Of a stretch of DNA of 64,000 bases, positions 37,878 to 48,657 are shown in pieces (position 1 is the first letter of the stretch; each line of letters begins with the position of its first letter). This DNA comes from Bacteroides fragilis. GTDB lineage: Bacteria > Bacteroidota > Bacteroidia > Bacteroidales > Bacteroidaceae. The stretch is taken from positions 62,001-126,000 of the forward strand of contig NZ_SZUU01000003.1 of NCBI RefSeq assembly GCF_019583405.1, read 5' to 3'. The position numbers and the translations under genes were made by a program. Below the pieces are notes generated by a model, which saw only the letters and a program-made list of their open reading frames with translations, made no database searches and was not told the DNA's origin.

Positions 37878-37885
37878 CAAAATTA
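37878..37885 (-). promoter_or_regulatory. -7 box of the M3 peptidase operon
   Basis: CAAAATTA on the plus strand is TAATTTTG on the minus strand, matching TAnnTTTG and 27 bp before the start codon. No convincing -33. Confidence 0.45.
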
Positions 37886-38040
37886 CAAATTTCACCACAG
37901 AGTATCACAGACTTCCGTATAGTTTTCTTCTTATTTAACGTGTTTCACTGTAGTTTTTGCTATGGGAGACGGAGAGAAGAGCTGAACTGTAAAATAAGCA
38001 TTCCGTGTCTTCGTACGTCTTTTAGGGTGAGCCGTAAAAT

Positions 38041-38073
38041 AAAAAAGCTGTTCCAGTTTCCCGAAACAGCTTT
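38041..38073 (-). terminator. Terminator behind gapA
   Basis: A 9-bp stem (38044-38052 and 38065-38073) followed on the minus strand by a U-rich run, 24 bp after the gapA stop. Confidence 0.8.
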
Positions 38074-38096
38074 CCATATATTGTATCTTAGCTTGA

Positions 38097-39197
<1,101 letters not shown>

Positions 39198-39237
39198 TTA
39201 TATTCGCATATTAAATTCATATTAAATATAAAAAAAG

Positions 39238-39678
39238 ATGGGAAAAAGTACTTTTTTACAAGACTTTAAAGCTTTCGCCATGAAAGGGAATGTGGTGGAT
39301 ATGGCTGTCGGTGTGATTATTGGTGGTGCCTTTGGCAAAATCGTTTCGTCGGTTGTAGCCGATATCATTATGCCTCCCCTGGGGTTACTCATTGGGGGAG
39401 TGAACTTTACGGACTTGAAATGGGTAATGAAAGCTGCGCAGTACGGAGCTGATGGGAAAGAAACTGCGGCTGCTGTTACCTTGAATTATGGTAACTTTCT
39501 GCAAGCAACTTTCGATTTCCTTATTATCGCTTTTTCTATATTTTTATTTATTAAACTGATTACAAAGCTGACCCAGAAGAAAGCTGAGGCGCCTGCTGCT
39601 CCTGCTGCACCGCCCGCACCTACAAAAGAAGAGATATTGTTGACTGAAATACGTGATTTATTGAAAGAAAAGCAGTAA
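39238..39678 (+). CDS. mscL: Large-conductance mechanosensitive channel
   Basis: A 146-residue inner-membrane channel that opens under osmotic downshock. The first helix and pore region [24 protein letters not shown] are classical; the second helix is at ~85-105, followed by an Ala/Pro-rich linker and an [16 protein letters not shown]-terminal bundle. Confidence 0.97.
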   Translation: MGKSTFLQDFKAFAMKGNVVDMAVGVIIGGAFGKIVSSVVADIIMPPLGLLIGGVNFTDLKWVMKAAQYGADGKETAAAVTLNYGNFLQATFDFLIIAFSIFLFIKLITKLTQKKAEAPAAPAAPPAPTKEEILLTEIRDLLKEKQ

Positions 39679-39683
39679 TTTTG
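39676..39683 (+). promoter_or_regulatory. Possible -7 box of guaA
   Basis: TAATTTTG overlaps the mscL stop codon and would give a short leader to guaA at 39709. No clear -33; guaA may also be co-transcribed with mscL. Confidence 0.35.
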
Positions 39684-39708
39684 CGCCAAATTCATAACAT
39701 ATCTATAT

Positions 39709-41232
39709 ATGCAAGAGAAAATTATAATACTTGATTTCGGTTCACAGACCACGCAGCTTATCGGTCGCCGGGTGCGCGAGTTGGATACGTATTGCGAGAT
39801 TGTCCCCTATAACAAGTTCCCCAAAGACGACGAAACTGTCAAGGGAGTGATTCTGTCGGGAAGCCCCTTCTCCGTGTATGACGAGAGTGCGTTCAAGGTT
39901 GATTTGAGCGAAATCAGAGGTAAATACCCCATTCTGGGCATCTGCTATGGTGCACAGTTTATGGCGTATACCAATGGTGGCAAAGTAGAACCGGCAGGTA
40001 CCCGTGAGTATGGACGTGCTCACCTGACTTCTTTCTGCAAGGACAATGTGTTGTTCAAAGGTGTGAGAGAGGGTACGCAGGTATGGATGAGCCACGGTGA
40101 TACCATTACTGCTGTTCCTGAGAATTTTAAAACGATTGCGTCTACAGACAAAGTGGCTATTGCCGCTTATCAGGTGGAAGGTGAACAAGTATGGGGCGTA
40201 CAGTTCCATCCGGAAGTTTTCCACAGTGAGGATGGTACACAGATGCTTCGTAATTTCGTTGTCGATGTATGTGGATGCAAGCAGGACTGGAGTCCGGCAT
40301 CGTTCATCGAAAGTACAGTTGCCGAATTGAAGGCTCAGTTGGGCAATGACAAAGTAGTATTAGGTTTAAGCGGAGGAGTTGATTCTTCAGTAGCCGCTGT
40401 GCTGCTCAACAAGGCCATCGGTAAGAATCTGACTTGTATTTTCGTTGACCACGGTATGCTCCGCAAAGACGAATTCAAGAATGTAATGCATGATTACGAA
40501 TGCCTCGGACTGAATGTGATCGGTGTAGATGCCAGCCGTAAGTTCTTCTCAGAACTGGAAGGTGTAACCGAGCCCGAACGCAAACGTAAAATTATAGGTA
40601 AAGGCTTTATCGATGTATTCGATGAAGAGGCACATAAACTGAAAGATGTGAAATGGTTGGCTCAGGGTACTATCTATCCGGATTGTATCGAGTCTCTTTC
40701 CATCACCGGTACTGTTATCAAGAGTCACCACAATGTGGGTGGACTTCCTGAAAAGATGAACCTGAAACTTTGTGAACCGCTGCGTTTGCTGTTCAAAGAT
40801 GAAGTTCGTCGTGTAGGCCGTGAGTTAGGTATGCCCGAGCACTTGATTACCCGTCATCCTTTCCCGGGGCCGGGACTTGCGGTTCGTATTTTGGGTGATA
40901 TTACTCCCGAAAAGGTGCGTATCTTGCAGGATGCTGACGATATTTTCATTCAAGGTTTACGCGATTGGGGATTATACGATCAGGTATGGCAGGCAGGTGT
41001 TATCTTGCTTCCGGTTCAGTCTGTAGGAGTAATGGGAGACGAACGTACATACGAGCGTGCAGTAGCTTTGCGTGCTGTGACTTCAACAGATGCCATGACA
41101 GCCGACTGGGCGCATTTGCCTTATGAATTCCTCGGTAAAGTGTCAAATGATATTATAAATAAGGTAAAAGGTGTAAACCGTGTAACCTACGATATCAGTT
41201 CAAAACCACCTGCAACGATTGAATGGGAATAA
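39709..41232 (+). CDS. guaA: GMP synthase (glutamine-hydrolysing)
   Basis: A 507-residue enzyme converting XMP to GMP. The N-terminal class I glutamine amidotransferase domain has its nucleophile cysteine in GICYGAQF and histidine in GVQFHPEV. The ATP-pyrophosphatase domain follows with the P-loop [15 protein letters not shown] (~residue 220), and the dimerisation domain ends in KPPATIEWE, the family's usual terminus. Confidence 0.98.
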   Translation: MQEKIIILDFGSQTTQLIGRRVRELDTYCEIVPYNKFPKDDETVKGVILSGSPFSVYDESAFKVDLSEIRGKYPILGICYGAQFMAYTNGGKVEPAGTREYGRAHLTSFCKDNVLFKGVREGTQVWMSHGDTITAVPENFKTIASTDKVAIAAYQVEGEQVWGVQFHPEVFHSEDGTQMLRNFVVDVCGCKQDWSPASFIESTVAELKAQLGNDKVVLGLSGGVDSSVAAVLLNKAIGKNLTCIFVDHGMLRKDEFKNVMHDYECLGLNVIGVDASRKFFSELEGVTEPERKRKIIGKGFIDVFDEEAHKLKDVKWLAQGTIYPDCIESLSITGTVIKSHHNVGGLPEKMNLKLCEPLRLLFKDEVRRVGRELGMPEHLITRHPFPGPGLAVRILGDITPEKVRILQDADDIFIQGLRDWGLYDQVWQAGVILLPVQSVGVMGDERTYERAVALRAVTSTDAMTADWAHLPYEFLGKVSNDIINKVKGVNRVTYDISSKPPATIEWE

Positions 41233-41255
41233 GCCGTTTGAAGATGGTATATATA

Positions 41256-41297
41256 AAAGACAGCCGTTCGGAGAAATTCGGGCGGCTTTCCTTTTTT
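41256..41297 (+). terminator. Terminator behind guaA
   Basis: A GC-rich stem (AGCCG 41262-41266 with CGGCT 41283-41287, extended by A/T pairs) followed by CCTTTTTT. Confidence 0.7.
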
Positions 41298-41486
41298 GAT
41301 GTACGTACAATGCGATTATGATTTAACAGAAAAGGGACATCCTCACGGACCTCCCTTCCCTTTTTTTCCTTTTTTAAACCTTATGTAGTTGCTATAAATC
41401 TCTTACCGCAACATCTTATTATTATACTAAAAATCAATACTTAGTAAAATTCTATATTATTATACTTCGTTCCTATTGGAAAACTT

Positions 41487-43538
41487 TTACTCCAGTGCTT
41501 TGCCGGCAGCCATCGGCCAATACGGGTTCTGATACATTACCGTAGTATTGATGTCTTCCGGATTGGTAGCTGTCAGTTGCATGTCTTGCAAACCGATCGG
41601 ATCCAGATAGTATGCTTTGCGCCAAGTCAGACCGTCATACAACTGGTTGTTTGTTTTCGTTCTGCGAAGCGGGCGTAAATACTTGCTGTCTTCTTTCTGC
41701 GAGACATTAGCTTCTGTTGTACCATCGGCAACTACTGCCGAAACTTCTTTACCGTCTACTGTTTTTGTATAGTTCTTGTAAGCGGCATCCCAGAAGTTTA
41801 CACCTTCAATGATGTAAGGCTTTGTAAGCAGCTGATCCCATGAACGCCATCTTTTCAAATCATCCCAGCGCATACCTTCACCGATAAATTCACAACGGCG
41901 TTCGCGACGGATATTGTAGAGAGTTGCATCAATCATTTTGTCACCGGAGTAGACTGCCAGGTCGTTTTCCTGTGTCAGGTCTGTAGCGGCGATTGTTTTG
42001 GTGTAATCTTCATCTACACCGGCACGGCGGCGAAGTGCTTTCCAGTATCCTTGGGCTTTGGCATCCAGCGAACCGGTCTTTTCGTAGCAGGCTTCCATGT
42101 AATTCAGGTTAGCTTCTGCCGCGCGGAAAATAATGCAAGCATTGCTTCCCAACAATTCGTCACTCTTACTCTGATCGTCATCGTATGTATAGGCTTTGCG
42201 TGGGCGATATCCTGTTACATCACGAGTCTGTTCCTGTTCTGAAATGATACCTGGTTTTTCGAAGTGGATCACTACGCCCGTATCAGCCACTGCCGTATTC
42301 TTGGTATCAGTAAGTAACGCATCTTTTTCACCCCATACAAACAATTGCAGACGTTCGTCGCGGTCTTGTTTTTCTTCTGAGATGGTAACGTCTCCATGAT
42401 AGCCTGAGCCGGAAGCATAGATAGGTAAACCGTTCTTCATTACGAAACTATTGATAAGTGCGCGAGTGAGTCCGGTGCGGTCACCGTTCTTCAAACGTGC
42501 CGGAACGCAATGGGAAACACTCAATGATTTGATATATTGTTTCCACAACAACACTTCGTTGTAACCGGAAGCATCGGGGGTACTGAACATTTCGAAATAT
42601 GGATTCCAGTCATATATCTGTCCGTATTCAGGACCCATCACATGAGAATTTTCCGTCAGTGTGCCCCGATCGGCTACTGCTGCGGCAGCGTTCATGGCTT
42701 CGGTCAGGAAGAAGTCTATTTCACCTGCGATATTAAAGGTTTTACCACTGTTGTAATTCATCTTAGCACCCGGCCAATCCGTATCTCCCGGTACGCGTCC
42801 TGTCCCTTGGTGATATTTTTCAAAAGTGGCTTCAAACAGAGCGACTCTCGATTTAAATAACTGAGCCACCTGTTTGTTGATGCGTTGATTGTCTTTAAAA
42901 CCCTGATCTTTCAAGCGGCTGATAGCAGTATCCAGATCTTTGAGAATAAAACGGGCCACCTCGTTACGGGGTGCACGTTTGCTGTTTTCAATCAATACTT
43001 CGTTCTGGTCCGGCAATACTTTTTCAATAATTGGATAATCTCCGAATTTCACTAAAGCATTGTAGTAGGCCAGTGCCCTGAAAAAATAAGCTTCACCAAT
43101 GTAATGGCTCAACTCTTCGGCAGAGCCTTGGATGGTACCGGCTTCTTCTTTAGGTAACACTTGCTCAAGCAAATAGTTCCAGGTACGAATACGATTCAGC
43201 GGGGTTTGTATTGTTTTACCTTCACTTACTTGCCAGTTGCCTGCAAAGTAATTCAGGTTACTTTCATCAGCCAACAGGTTGTCCGTGTTGGCATCATTGC
43301 GTTGTACACCCGAGTTCCATGCTGTCTGATGATACATTTTGGTACCATTGGAGTTTTCAAGATAGTCATTATAGTAATTAATGATATAGCTTCCTACCTG
43401 GTCCACCGTAGTGAAGTAGGCTTCCGGAGTCACTTGGCTGAGTGGTGCCCGATCCAGGAAGTCTTCACACGAAGTCATTACCAATCCGCCCATTCCTATT
43501 AATGAGCAGAAGTATATATGTTTTAATTTTAGTCCCAT
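41487..43538 (-). CDS. SusD/RagB-family outer-membrane lipoprotein (pair E)
   Basis: A 683-residue SusD protein, larger than those at 1549-25443. Lipobox MTSC (Cys24), then EDFLDRAPLSQVTPEAYF. Family features include EAYFFRALAYYNALVKFGDYPI and NIRRERRCEFIGEGMRWDDLKRW. It starts 15 bp after susC E. No glycoside hydrolase, regulator or sigma factor is next to the pair, so its ligand is open. Confidence 0.95.
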   Translation of the reverse strand: MGLKLKHIYFCSLIGMGGLVMTSCEDFLDRAPLSQVTPEAYFTTVDQVGSYIINYYNDYLENSNGTKMYHQTAWNSGVQRNDANTDNLLADESNLNYFAGNWQVSEGKTIQTPLNRIRTWNYLLEQVLPKEEAGTIQGSAEELSHYIGEAYFFRALAYYNALVKFGDYPIIEKVLPDQNEVLIENSKRAPRNEVARFILKDLDTAISRLKDQGFKDNQRINKQVAQLFKSRVALFEATFEKYHQGTGRVPGDTDWPGAKMNYNSGKTFNIAGEIDFFLTEAMNAAAAVADRGTLTENSHVMGPEYGQIYDWNPYFEMFSTPDASGYNEVLLWKQYIKSLSVSHCVPARLKNGDRTGLTRALINSFVMKNGLPIYASGSGYHGDVTISEEKQDRDERLQLFVWGEKDALLTDTKNTAVADTGVVIHFEKPGIISEQEQTRDVTGYRPRKAYTYDDDQSKSDELLGSNACIIFRAAEANLNYMEACYEKTGSLDAKAQGYWKALRRRAGVDEDYTKTIAATDLTQENDLAVYSGDKMIDATLYNIRRERRCEFIGEGMRWDDLKRWRSWDQLLTKPYIIEGVNFWDAAYKNYTKTVDGKEVSAVVADGTTEANVSQKEDSKYLRPLRRTKTNNQLYDGLTWRKAYYLDPIGLQDMQLTATNPEDINTTVMYQNPYWPMAAGKALE

Positions 43539-43553
43539 AGTTCGTTCGATGAA

Positions 43554-46500
43554 TTAGAAGTTAACATTTAAACCGATTGAAATAGTTCTCTGCAACGGAT
43601 ACAGTTTTCCATCACCCCAGTCGCTACCCAGCAATTCCGGGTCGAATACACCACTGATATCAGATAACGTCAGCAGATTGTCTCCTGATACATAGATACG
43701 TACCGATTCCATAGCGGCTTTCTTGGTCCATGTTTTCGGCAAAGTATATCCGATTTGCATGTTCTTCAGACGGCAATAAGCAGCATTTTGCAGATAACCG
43801 CTTTGCGTACGCTGGTTTTTGTCGGTGTTGAAGTAAGGTTTCGGATAGTAAGCACCTGTGTTGGCTCCCAGAGGGTCACCTTCCGGACGCCAGTAGTCCA
43901 TGTGCTCTGTGAAGGCGGCAGATTGCCATTGTCCGTCGCCAACAGCTCCCCAGAAGTATGGGCCGTCCAGCCAGTAGTCTCTTTTCATTACCCCTTGCAG
44001 GAAGATAGAGAAGTCGAGGCCTTTCCAGGATCCGTCCAGTGTTAAACCAAAGTTGTAGCGCGGAGTATTATTGCCGATTACCTTCAGGTCACCGTGGTCG
44101 TTCAGTGTGTTTGAGCCGTTGTTGACACCGTCTTTACCGTCGATATTGCCATACATGATGTCACCTGCACCCCAGGCTGTTCCCCAGTTTGGTGTACCGC
44201 CATTTGCCAGATGTTTATCCATTTCTTCCTGGCTTTGTGCGATTCCTACTGTTTCGTATCCCCAGATATCTCCAAGAATCTTACCGCCATAGTGTTTATC
44301 CAGAGACATTGTCGGATTCGGATACTTCAGGATTTTACGCATGTTGTCCGACAGTACAAAACGAACACCGTAGTTGAATTGTTGAACACGGTCTCTCCAT
44401 GAGAGTTCGAGTTCCCATCCGTAAGACTTCATGTCACAGTTGTTGATGGCAGGAGCGCTGGCACCCAAAACAGAAGGCAGTGTAGGAGCCGGGCCGATCA
44501 TGTCGTAAGTGTAACGGTTGTAGTAGTCAAACGAACCGGTCAAGCGGTTATTGAACAATCCCCAGTCGAGACCTACGTTCCATGATTCGATGGTTTCCCA
44601 TGTCATCAAGCTGCTAACAATGCCCGGAAGACCTGCTGTGTTCTGTTTTTTACCACCCAGCAACCATCCTGAAGAGGCTGTTCCGGTTGGCATATTCTGA
44701 TAGAACGGATACCATGCGTCTGTATTGTCCGTATTATTGTTACCGAGCTGTCCCCAAGAACCTCTCAGTTTCAATGTGCCGACCACTTTGGTCAACGGTT
44801 CGAAAAATGTTTCGCGTGCAATGTTCCATCCGGCAGAGAATGAAGGGAAGAGTCCCCAGCGTTTGTCACCGATAAAGCGGGAAGAACCGTCGTAACGTAA
44901 GTTAGCTTCCAGCATATAACGTTCTTTGTAGCTATAGTTGACACGTCCGAAGAAACCGGCGATAGCTCTTTCACGTTGCCATGCGCTGGCCTTTTTGTTG
45001 TCTTGAGTCAATCCCAGTGAGGGAACTTCCGGACTGATCAGATCTGTACCGAAACCGGTCAGGCCGCTTGGACGATAAAGTTCGGCATTGAAACCACCCA
45101 TAACTTTAAAGTAATGATCGCCCAGTGTTTTGGTGAAGTCCGAATAGATGTTGGTAGAGAAGTAGTCTTCGTCTTCACGTGAATCCTGCACTTCCGAATA
45201 ACCTGCGGCACCACCGTTCCAAGAAAGAAGATATGGTTCGTTGTTTACATCGTAAGCATAAATAGGCAATACAGCCCAATGTTGTTTGCGGATATATGTG
45301 CGCATACTTCCTTCTGCCACGATGCGCCAGTCTTTAATCGGTTCGAAAACAGCCTGTAACTGTTGGGTATACCAGTTCTTCTGGCTTGTCTGTTTACCTC
45401 CGTCTTCCAGCTGAACGATTTCCATGTCACGCTGGTAATGTCCATTCGGGTCAATTACCGGGCAAGTCGGCCAGCGGCGTGCAATATTGTGGAAGAATAA
45501 ACCGGTCAGGTATGTCGGGCGGTGATAGTCCTCACGTGTCCATTTGCTGGTATAATTCAAAGTGACCCAGTCTGTCAGTTTTGCCGAGATTTTTGCATTC
45601 AGGGTGTAACGGTTGAATTTGTCTTCACCATGTTTCAGCAAGCCGGTCTGGTCAAGGAAACTTCCACTGATCATGTAAGTCAGTTTCTCAGTACCTCCAC
45701 TGATGCTGAGGTTATGTTCTGTAGAAGGTACCCAGTCGCGGTAAAACTCGGAGAACCAGTCAGTATTGGCAAAAGCACCGCCGTAGTTTTGCCACTTCCC
45801 ATCGGTTCCGGCCACGGTTCCGTAATATTCGGGTTGTGTCGGGTCGGTGTATTTTCCATCGATGTAGTTTTTAATTCTGGTCATGGCATCGTCGTTAAAC
45901 ACCGGATTACCTCCACCGTTTGTACTTGCTCTGTTAAAGTATTGTGCGAATGTATAAGAGTCTACCATTTCGGGTACTTGGATCGCGTCCGAGAAACGTA
46001 CATTACCCGAGTAGTTGACTCTGGTTTTACCAGCTTTACCGCTTTTGGTTGTGATCATGATAACACCAAACGAAGCACGTGCACCATAAATAGAAGAGGA
46101 GGCAGCATCTTTCAATACCGAAATATTTTCAATATCATTTGGATTTACTGTGTTCATATCGCCTTCGATACCGTCAATCAGCACTAACGGACTGCCACTT
46201 GAACCTTCGCCTATGGTACCACCACCGCGGATATTGATATTCAGGCTACTGTCCAGAGTACCACCACTGCTTCCCACTGACATGTTTAATCCCGGGATTA
46301 CACCTTGAAGTGCTTGAGATACGTTTTGTACCGGACGAGACTCAATCACTTTAGAGTCCACCATGCTGACAGAACCGGTCACATTGACCTTTTTCTGTGA
46401 GCCATAACCCACTACGACCACTTCATCCAACTGTTGTGAATCTTCTTTCATCGTAATGTTGATAGGAGAGCCGTCTACCTTCACTGTGACGGTTTTGTAA

Positions 46501-46823
46501 CCGATAAATGAAATTTCAATTGTGCTTCCTTTAGGGGCGTCGATAGAGAATTTTCCATTCAGGTCCGTGATTGTACCTGTATTGTTTGCCAGGACTTTTA
46601 CGGATACGCCGATCATGGGTTCTCCGGTTTCGTCCACTATTGTACCTTTTACTTTGGTGTTGGCTTGTTGTACAGTTTCAATTCCGTGTTCTTCGTAAGT
46701 ATTGGCTGCTGCTTGCTGCGGTGTAGCACACCATAGCATGATAGAAGCAGCGATTGCCATTTTCAGGCGATTTGTTTCTCGAAACCGGATTAGGTTCGGA
46801 AACAGGTTAGTTTTTTCTGTCAT
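43554..46823 (-). CDS. SusC-family TonB-dependent transporter without STN domain (pair E)
   Basis: A 1089-residue importer. The N-terminus has a basic stretch and a signal peptide (~20-41), then directly a carboxypeptidase-regulatory-like domain (~57-140, KVKGTIVDETGEPMIGVSV), the DEVVVVGYG signature, plug (IENISVLKDAASSSIYGARA) and barrel. No STN domain is present, so it is not expected to signal through FecR and is distinct from pairs A-D. None of the AAGTTC-N5-GAACTT dyads is upstream. Confidence 0.95.
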   Translation of the reverse strand: MTEKTNLFPNLIRFRETNRLKMAIAASIMLWCATPQQAAANTYEEHGIETVQQANTKVKGTIVDETGEPMIGVSVKVLANNTGTITDLNGKFSIDAPKGSTIEISFIGYKTVTVKVDGSPINITMKEDSQQLDEVVVVGYGSQKKVNVTGSVSMVDSKVIESRPVQNVSQALQGVIPGLNMSVGSSGGTLDSSLNINIRGGGTIGEGSSGSPLVLIDGIEGDMNTVNPNDIENISVLKDAASSSIYGARASFGVIMITTKSGKAGKTRVNYSGNVRFSDAIQVPEMVDSYTFAQYFNRASTNGGGNPVFNDDAMTRIKNYIDGKYTDPTQPEYYGTVAGTDGKWQNYGGAFANTDWFSEFYRDWVPSTEHNLSISGGTEKLTYMISGSFLDQTGLLKHGEDKFNRYTLNAKISAKLTDWVTLNYTSKWTREDYHRPTYLTGLFFHNIARRWPTCPVIDPNGHYQRDMEIVQLEDGGKQTSQKNWYTQQLQAVFEPIKDWRIVAEGSMRTYIRKQHWAVLPIYAYDVNNEPYLLSWNGGAAGYSEVQDSREDEDYFSTNIYSDFTKTLGDHYFKVMGGFNAELYRPSGLTGFGTDLISPEVPSLGLTQDNKKASAWQRERAIAGFFGRVNYSYKERYMLEANLRYDGSSRFIGDKRWGLFPSFSAGWNIARETFFEPLTKVVGTLKLRGSWGQLGNNNTDNTDAWYPFYQNMPTGTASSGWLLGGKKQNTAGLPGIVSSLMTWETIESWNVGLDWGLFNNRLTGSFDYYNRYTYDMIGPAPTLPSVLGASAPAINNCDMKSYGWELELSWRDRVQQFNYGVRFVLSDNMRKILKYPNPTMSLDKHYGGKILGDIWGYETVGIAQSQEEMDKHLANGGTPNWGTAWGAGDIMYGNIDGKDGVNNGSNTLNDHGDLKVIGNNTPRYNFGLTLDGSWKGLDFSIFLQGVMKRDYWLDGPYFWGAVGDGQWQSAAFTEHMDYWRPEGDPLGANTGAYYPKPYFNTDKNQRTQSGYLQNAAYCRLKNMQIGYTLPKTWTKKAAMESVRIYVSGDNLLTLSDISGVFDPELLGSDWGDGKLYPLQRTISIGLNVNF

Positions 46824-47036
46824 ACACTAAATTGTTCGGTTAAACATAAATTTGAATAGTTTGTTTTTAGGTTTTCCGATGGAGCTTGGTCGCTTCGGAG
46901 TTTGAGTTAAAAGTTTCTTTCTGTTTTTTTATTTCATAAGCTTATCGAATTAGGGTTATTGTATTTCTCCTGTATTTCCTTTCTCGTTTTTCTCCTCTCT
47001 GAACTGTGCTGATAATGCCAATCTCTTTCAGTTTTT

Positions 47037-47059
47037 ATTAAGTATTCCAGGTACTTAAT
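47037..47059. repeat. Dyad ATTAAGTA-N7-TACTTAAT upstream of susC E
   Basis: A perfect 8-7-8 inverted repeat 214 bp before the susC E start. It may be an operator or an mRNA hairpin; no second copy was found in the window. Confidence 0.5.
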
Positions 47060-47763
47060 AGATCATGAAGCATTAAACTTGTTTATCGAAGTTCCAGACA
47101 CGACTAAAATCATAATTTATTTAATCCCTGAATTTTATTTTGTCTTCTCTGTTTTGAGATTTGCCTGTTAGAAACCGAATTATGGGCTTTTAGCGATAAC
47201 ATTGTGTATTACTAATAGTCTACTTTGTTTTGTGAATAGTTGAGTCTTTTATAAAACCCGAGAACATATTTTATGATATAAATAAAAAAAAGCTTTTAAA
47301 TTTATCGTTTATTAAAAGTTCTTCTTATCTTTGCCTCGAAACAGAGTGACTTGTTATGAATACAATGTATTTGTTAACTTAATATTAGGTAAAGATATTC
47401 TGGACCGTTAATTATAGATAAGTACCTGGAAAACTATGGCGTTTTTTTTATTTTTCTTGAATTACTTCTCTTTTTTTATTTCCACGACCAATCTCTCTTA
47501 TCTTCAATCCCGATAAACAATTGTGAATAATATATCTGCTCTTATGGACTACTGATATGGACAGGGCAGGAGACTCTGTAAATGCAACCGGCATTAACGA
47601 CGAATGCTGCCGTCATTTAAGGTGACAGACGGTTGCTTTAATAATCCGGCCTTTGTGGCGACGGAAGTGGCTGTTATGTGTAATAAAGACCCTATTTCAG
47701 TGTATTTTTTGTGGTTTCGGTCTTTTCTTTGCACACTTTTCATGCTTTTATGCAGAAAATCTA

Positions 47764-47771
47764 TATCTTTG
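47764..47771 (+). promoter_or_regulatory. -7 box of fabI
   Basis: TATCTTTG matches TAnnTTTG, 25 bp before the ATG at 47796; this also rules against a start 192 bp further upstream. Confidence 0.55.
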
Positions 47772-47795
47772 CAACCTAATTTAACATTAAAAGGT

Positions 47796-48653
47796 ATGAG
47801 TTACAATTTGTTGAAAGGAAAAAGAGGTATTATTTTCGGTGCATTAAACGAGCAGTCTATTGCCTGGAAAGTAGCCGAAAGAGCCGTTGAAGAAGGTGCT
47901 GTTATTACATTATCAAATACTCCTGTTGCTGTCCGCATGGGACAGGTTTCTGCTTTGTCTGAGAAGTTGAATTGCGAAGTGATTGCTGCAGATGCCACTA
48001 ACGTAGAAGATTTGGAGAACGTATTTAAACGCTCGATGGAAGTTCTCGGTGGTCAGATTGATTTTGTATTGCACTCTATCGGTATGTCGCCGAACGTTCG
48101 TAAGAAACGTACTTACGATGATCTCGACTATAATATGTTGAATACTACCCTGGATGTTTCAGCTGTTTCATTCCATAAAATGATTCAGGCTGCCAAGAAA
48201 CAAAACGCAATTGCCGAATACGGTTCTATCGTGGCATTGAGCTATGTAGCTGCACAGCGTACTTTCTATGGATACAACGATATGGCTGACGCTAAGGCGT
48301 TGCTCGAGTCTATTGCCCGCAGCTTTGGTTACATTTATGGCCGTGAGCATAATGTGCGTGTAAATACGATTTCTCAGTCGCCTACCTTTACCACAGCCGG
48401 TTCCGGTGTGAAGGGTATGGACAAACTGTACGATTTTGCCAACCGTATGTCTCCGCTGGGCAATGCTTCTGCTGATGAGTGTGCAGATTATTGCATCGTA
48501 ATGTTCTCTGATCTTACCCGTAAGGTGACCATGCAGAACCTGTTCCACGATGGTGGTTTCTCGAGTGTTGGTATGAGTCTTCGTGCTATGGCTACTTATG
48601 AAAAGGGGCTGGACGAATATAAAGACGAAAACGGTAATATCATTTACGGTTAA
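47796..48653 (+). CDS. fabI: Enoyl-[acyl-carrier-protein] reductase (NADH)
   Basis: A 285-residue short-chain dehydrogenase of type II fatty-acid synthesis. It starts MSYNLLKGKRGIIFGALNEQSIAW, with the FabI-type cofactor loop. The catalytic Tyr/Lys are in YGYNDMADAKALLE, the FabI Y-x6-K arrangement. Family C-terminal motif FHDGGFSSVGM is present. Stop and next start are 4 bp apart. Confidence 0.95.
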   Translation: MSYNLLKGKRGIIFGALNEQSIAWKVAERAVEEGAVITLSNTPVAVRMGQVSALSEKLNCEVIAADATNVEDLENVFKRSMEVLGGQIDFVLHSIGMSPNVRKKRTYDDLDYNMLNTTLDVSAVSFHKMIQAAKKQNAIAEYGSIVALSYVAAQRTFYGYNDMADAKALLESIARSFGYIYGREHNVRVNTISQSPTFTTAGSGVKGMDKLYDFANRMSPLGNASADECADYCIVMFSDLTRKVTMQNLFHDGGFSSVGMSLRAMATYEKGLDEYKDENGNIIYG

Positions 48654-48657
48654 GGCT

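Larger units (their letters stand above)
46824..47795. other. Intergenic region between susC E and fabI
   Basis: About 970 bp, AT-rich, without a credible gene. It contains a dyad ATTAAGTA-N7-TACTTAAT at 47037-47059, a -7 box TATCTTTG at 47326-47333 with no following ORF except an 8-codon ATG frame (about 47356-47382), a T-run at 47441-47457, and the fabI promoter box at 47764-47771. The lower part of the region could hold a small RNA or leader; unproven. Confidence 0.5.

Noticed and set aside
45522..46187. 221-codon plus-strand frame inside susC E
   Set aside because: Shadow of a strongly conserved SusC coding region; no start signal or domain.
41487..46823. Pair E as a fifth member of the shufflon
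   Set aside because: Its SusC has no STN domain, there is no AAGTTC-N5-GAACTT dyad upstream, and its leader shares nothing with A-D.
47604..47795. In-frame 64-codon N-terminal extension of fabI
   Set aside because: FabI proteins start at the MSYNLLKGKRG position and a -7 box lies inside the extension.
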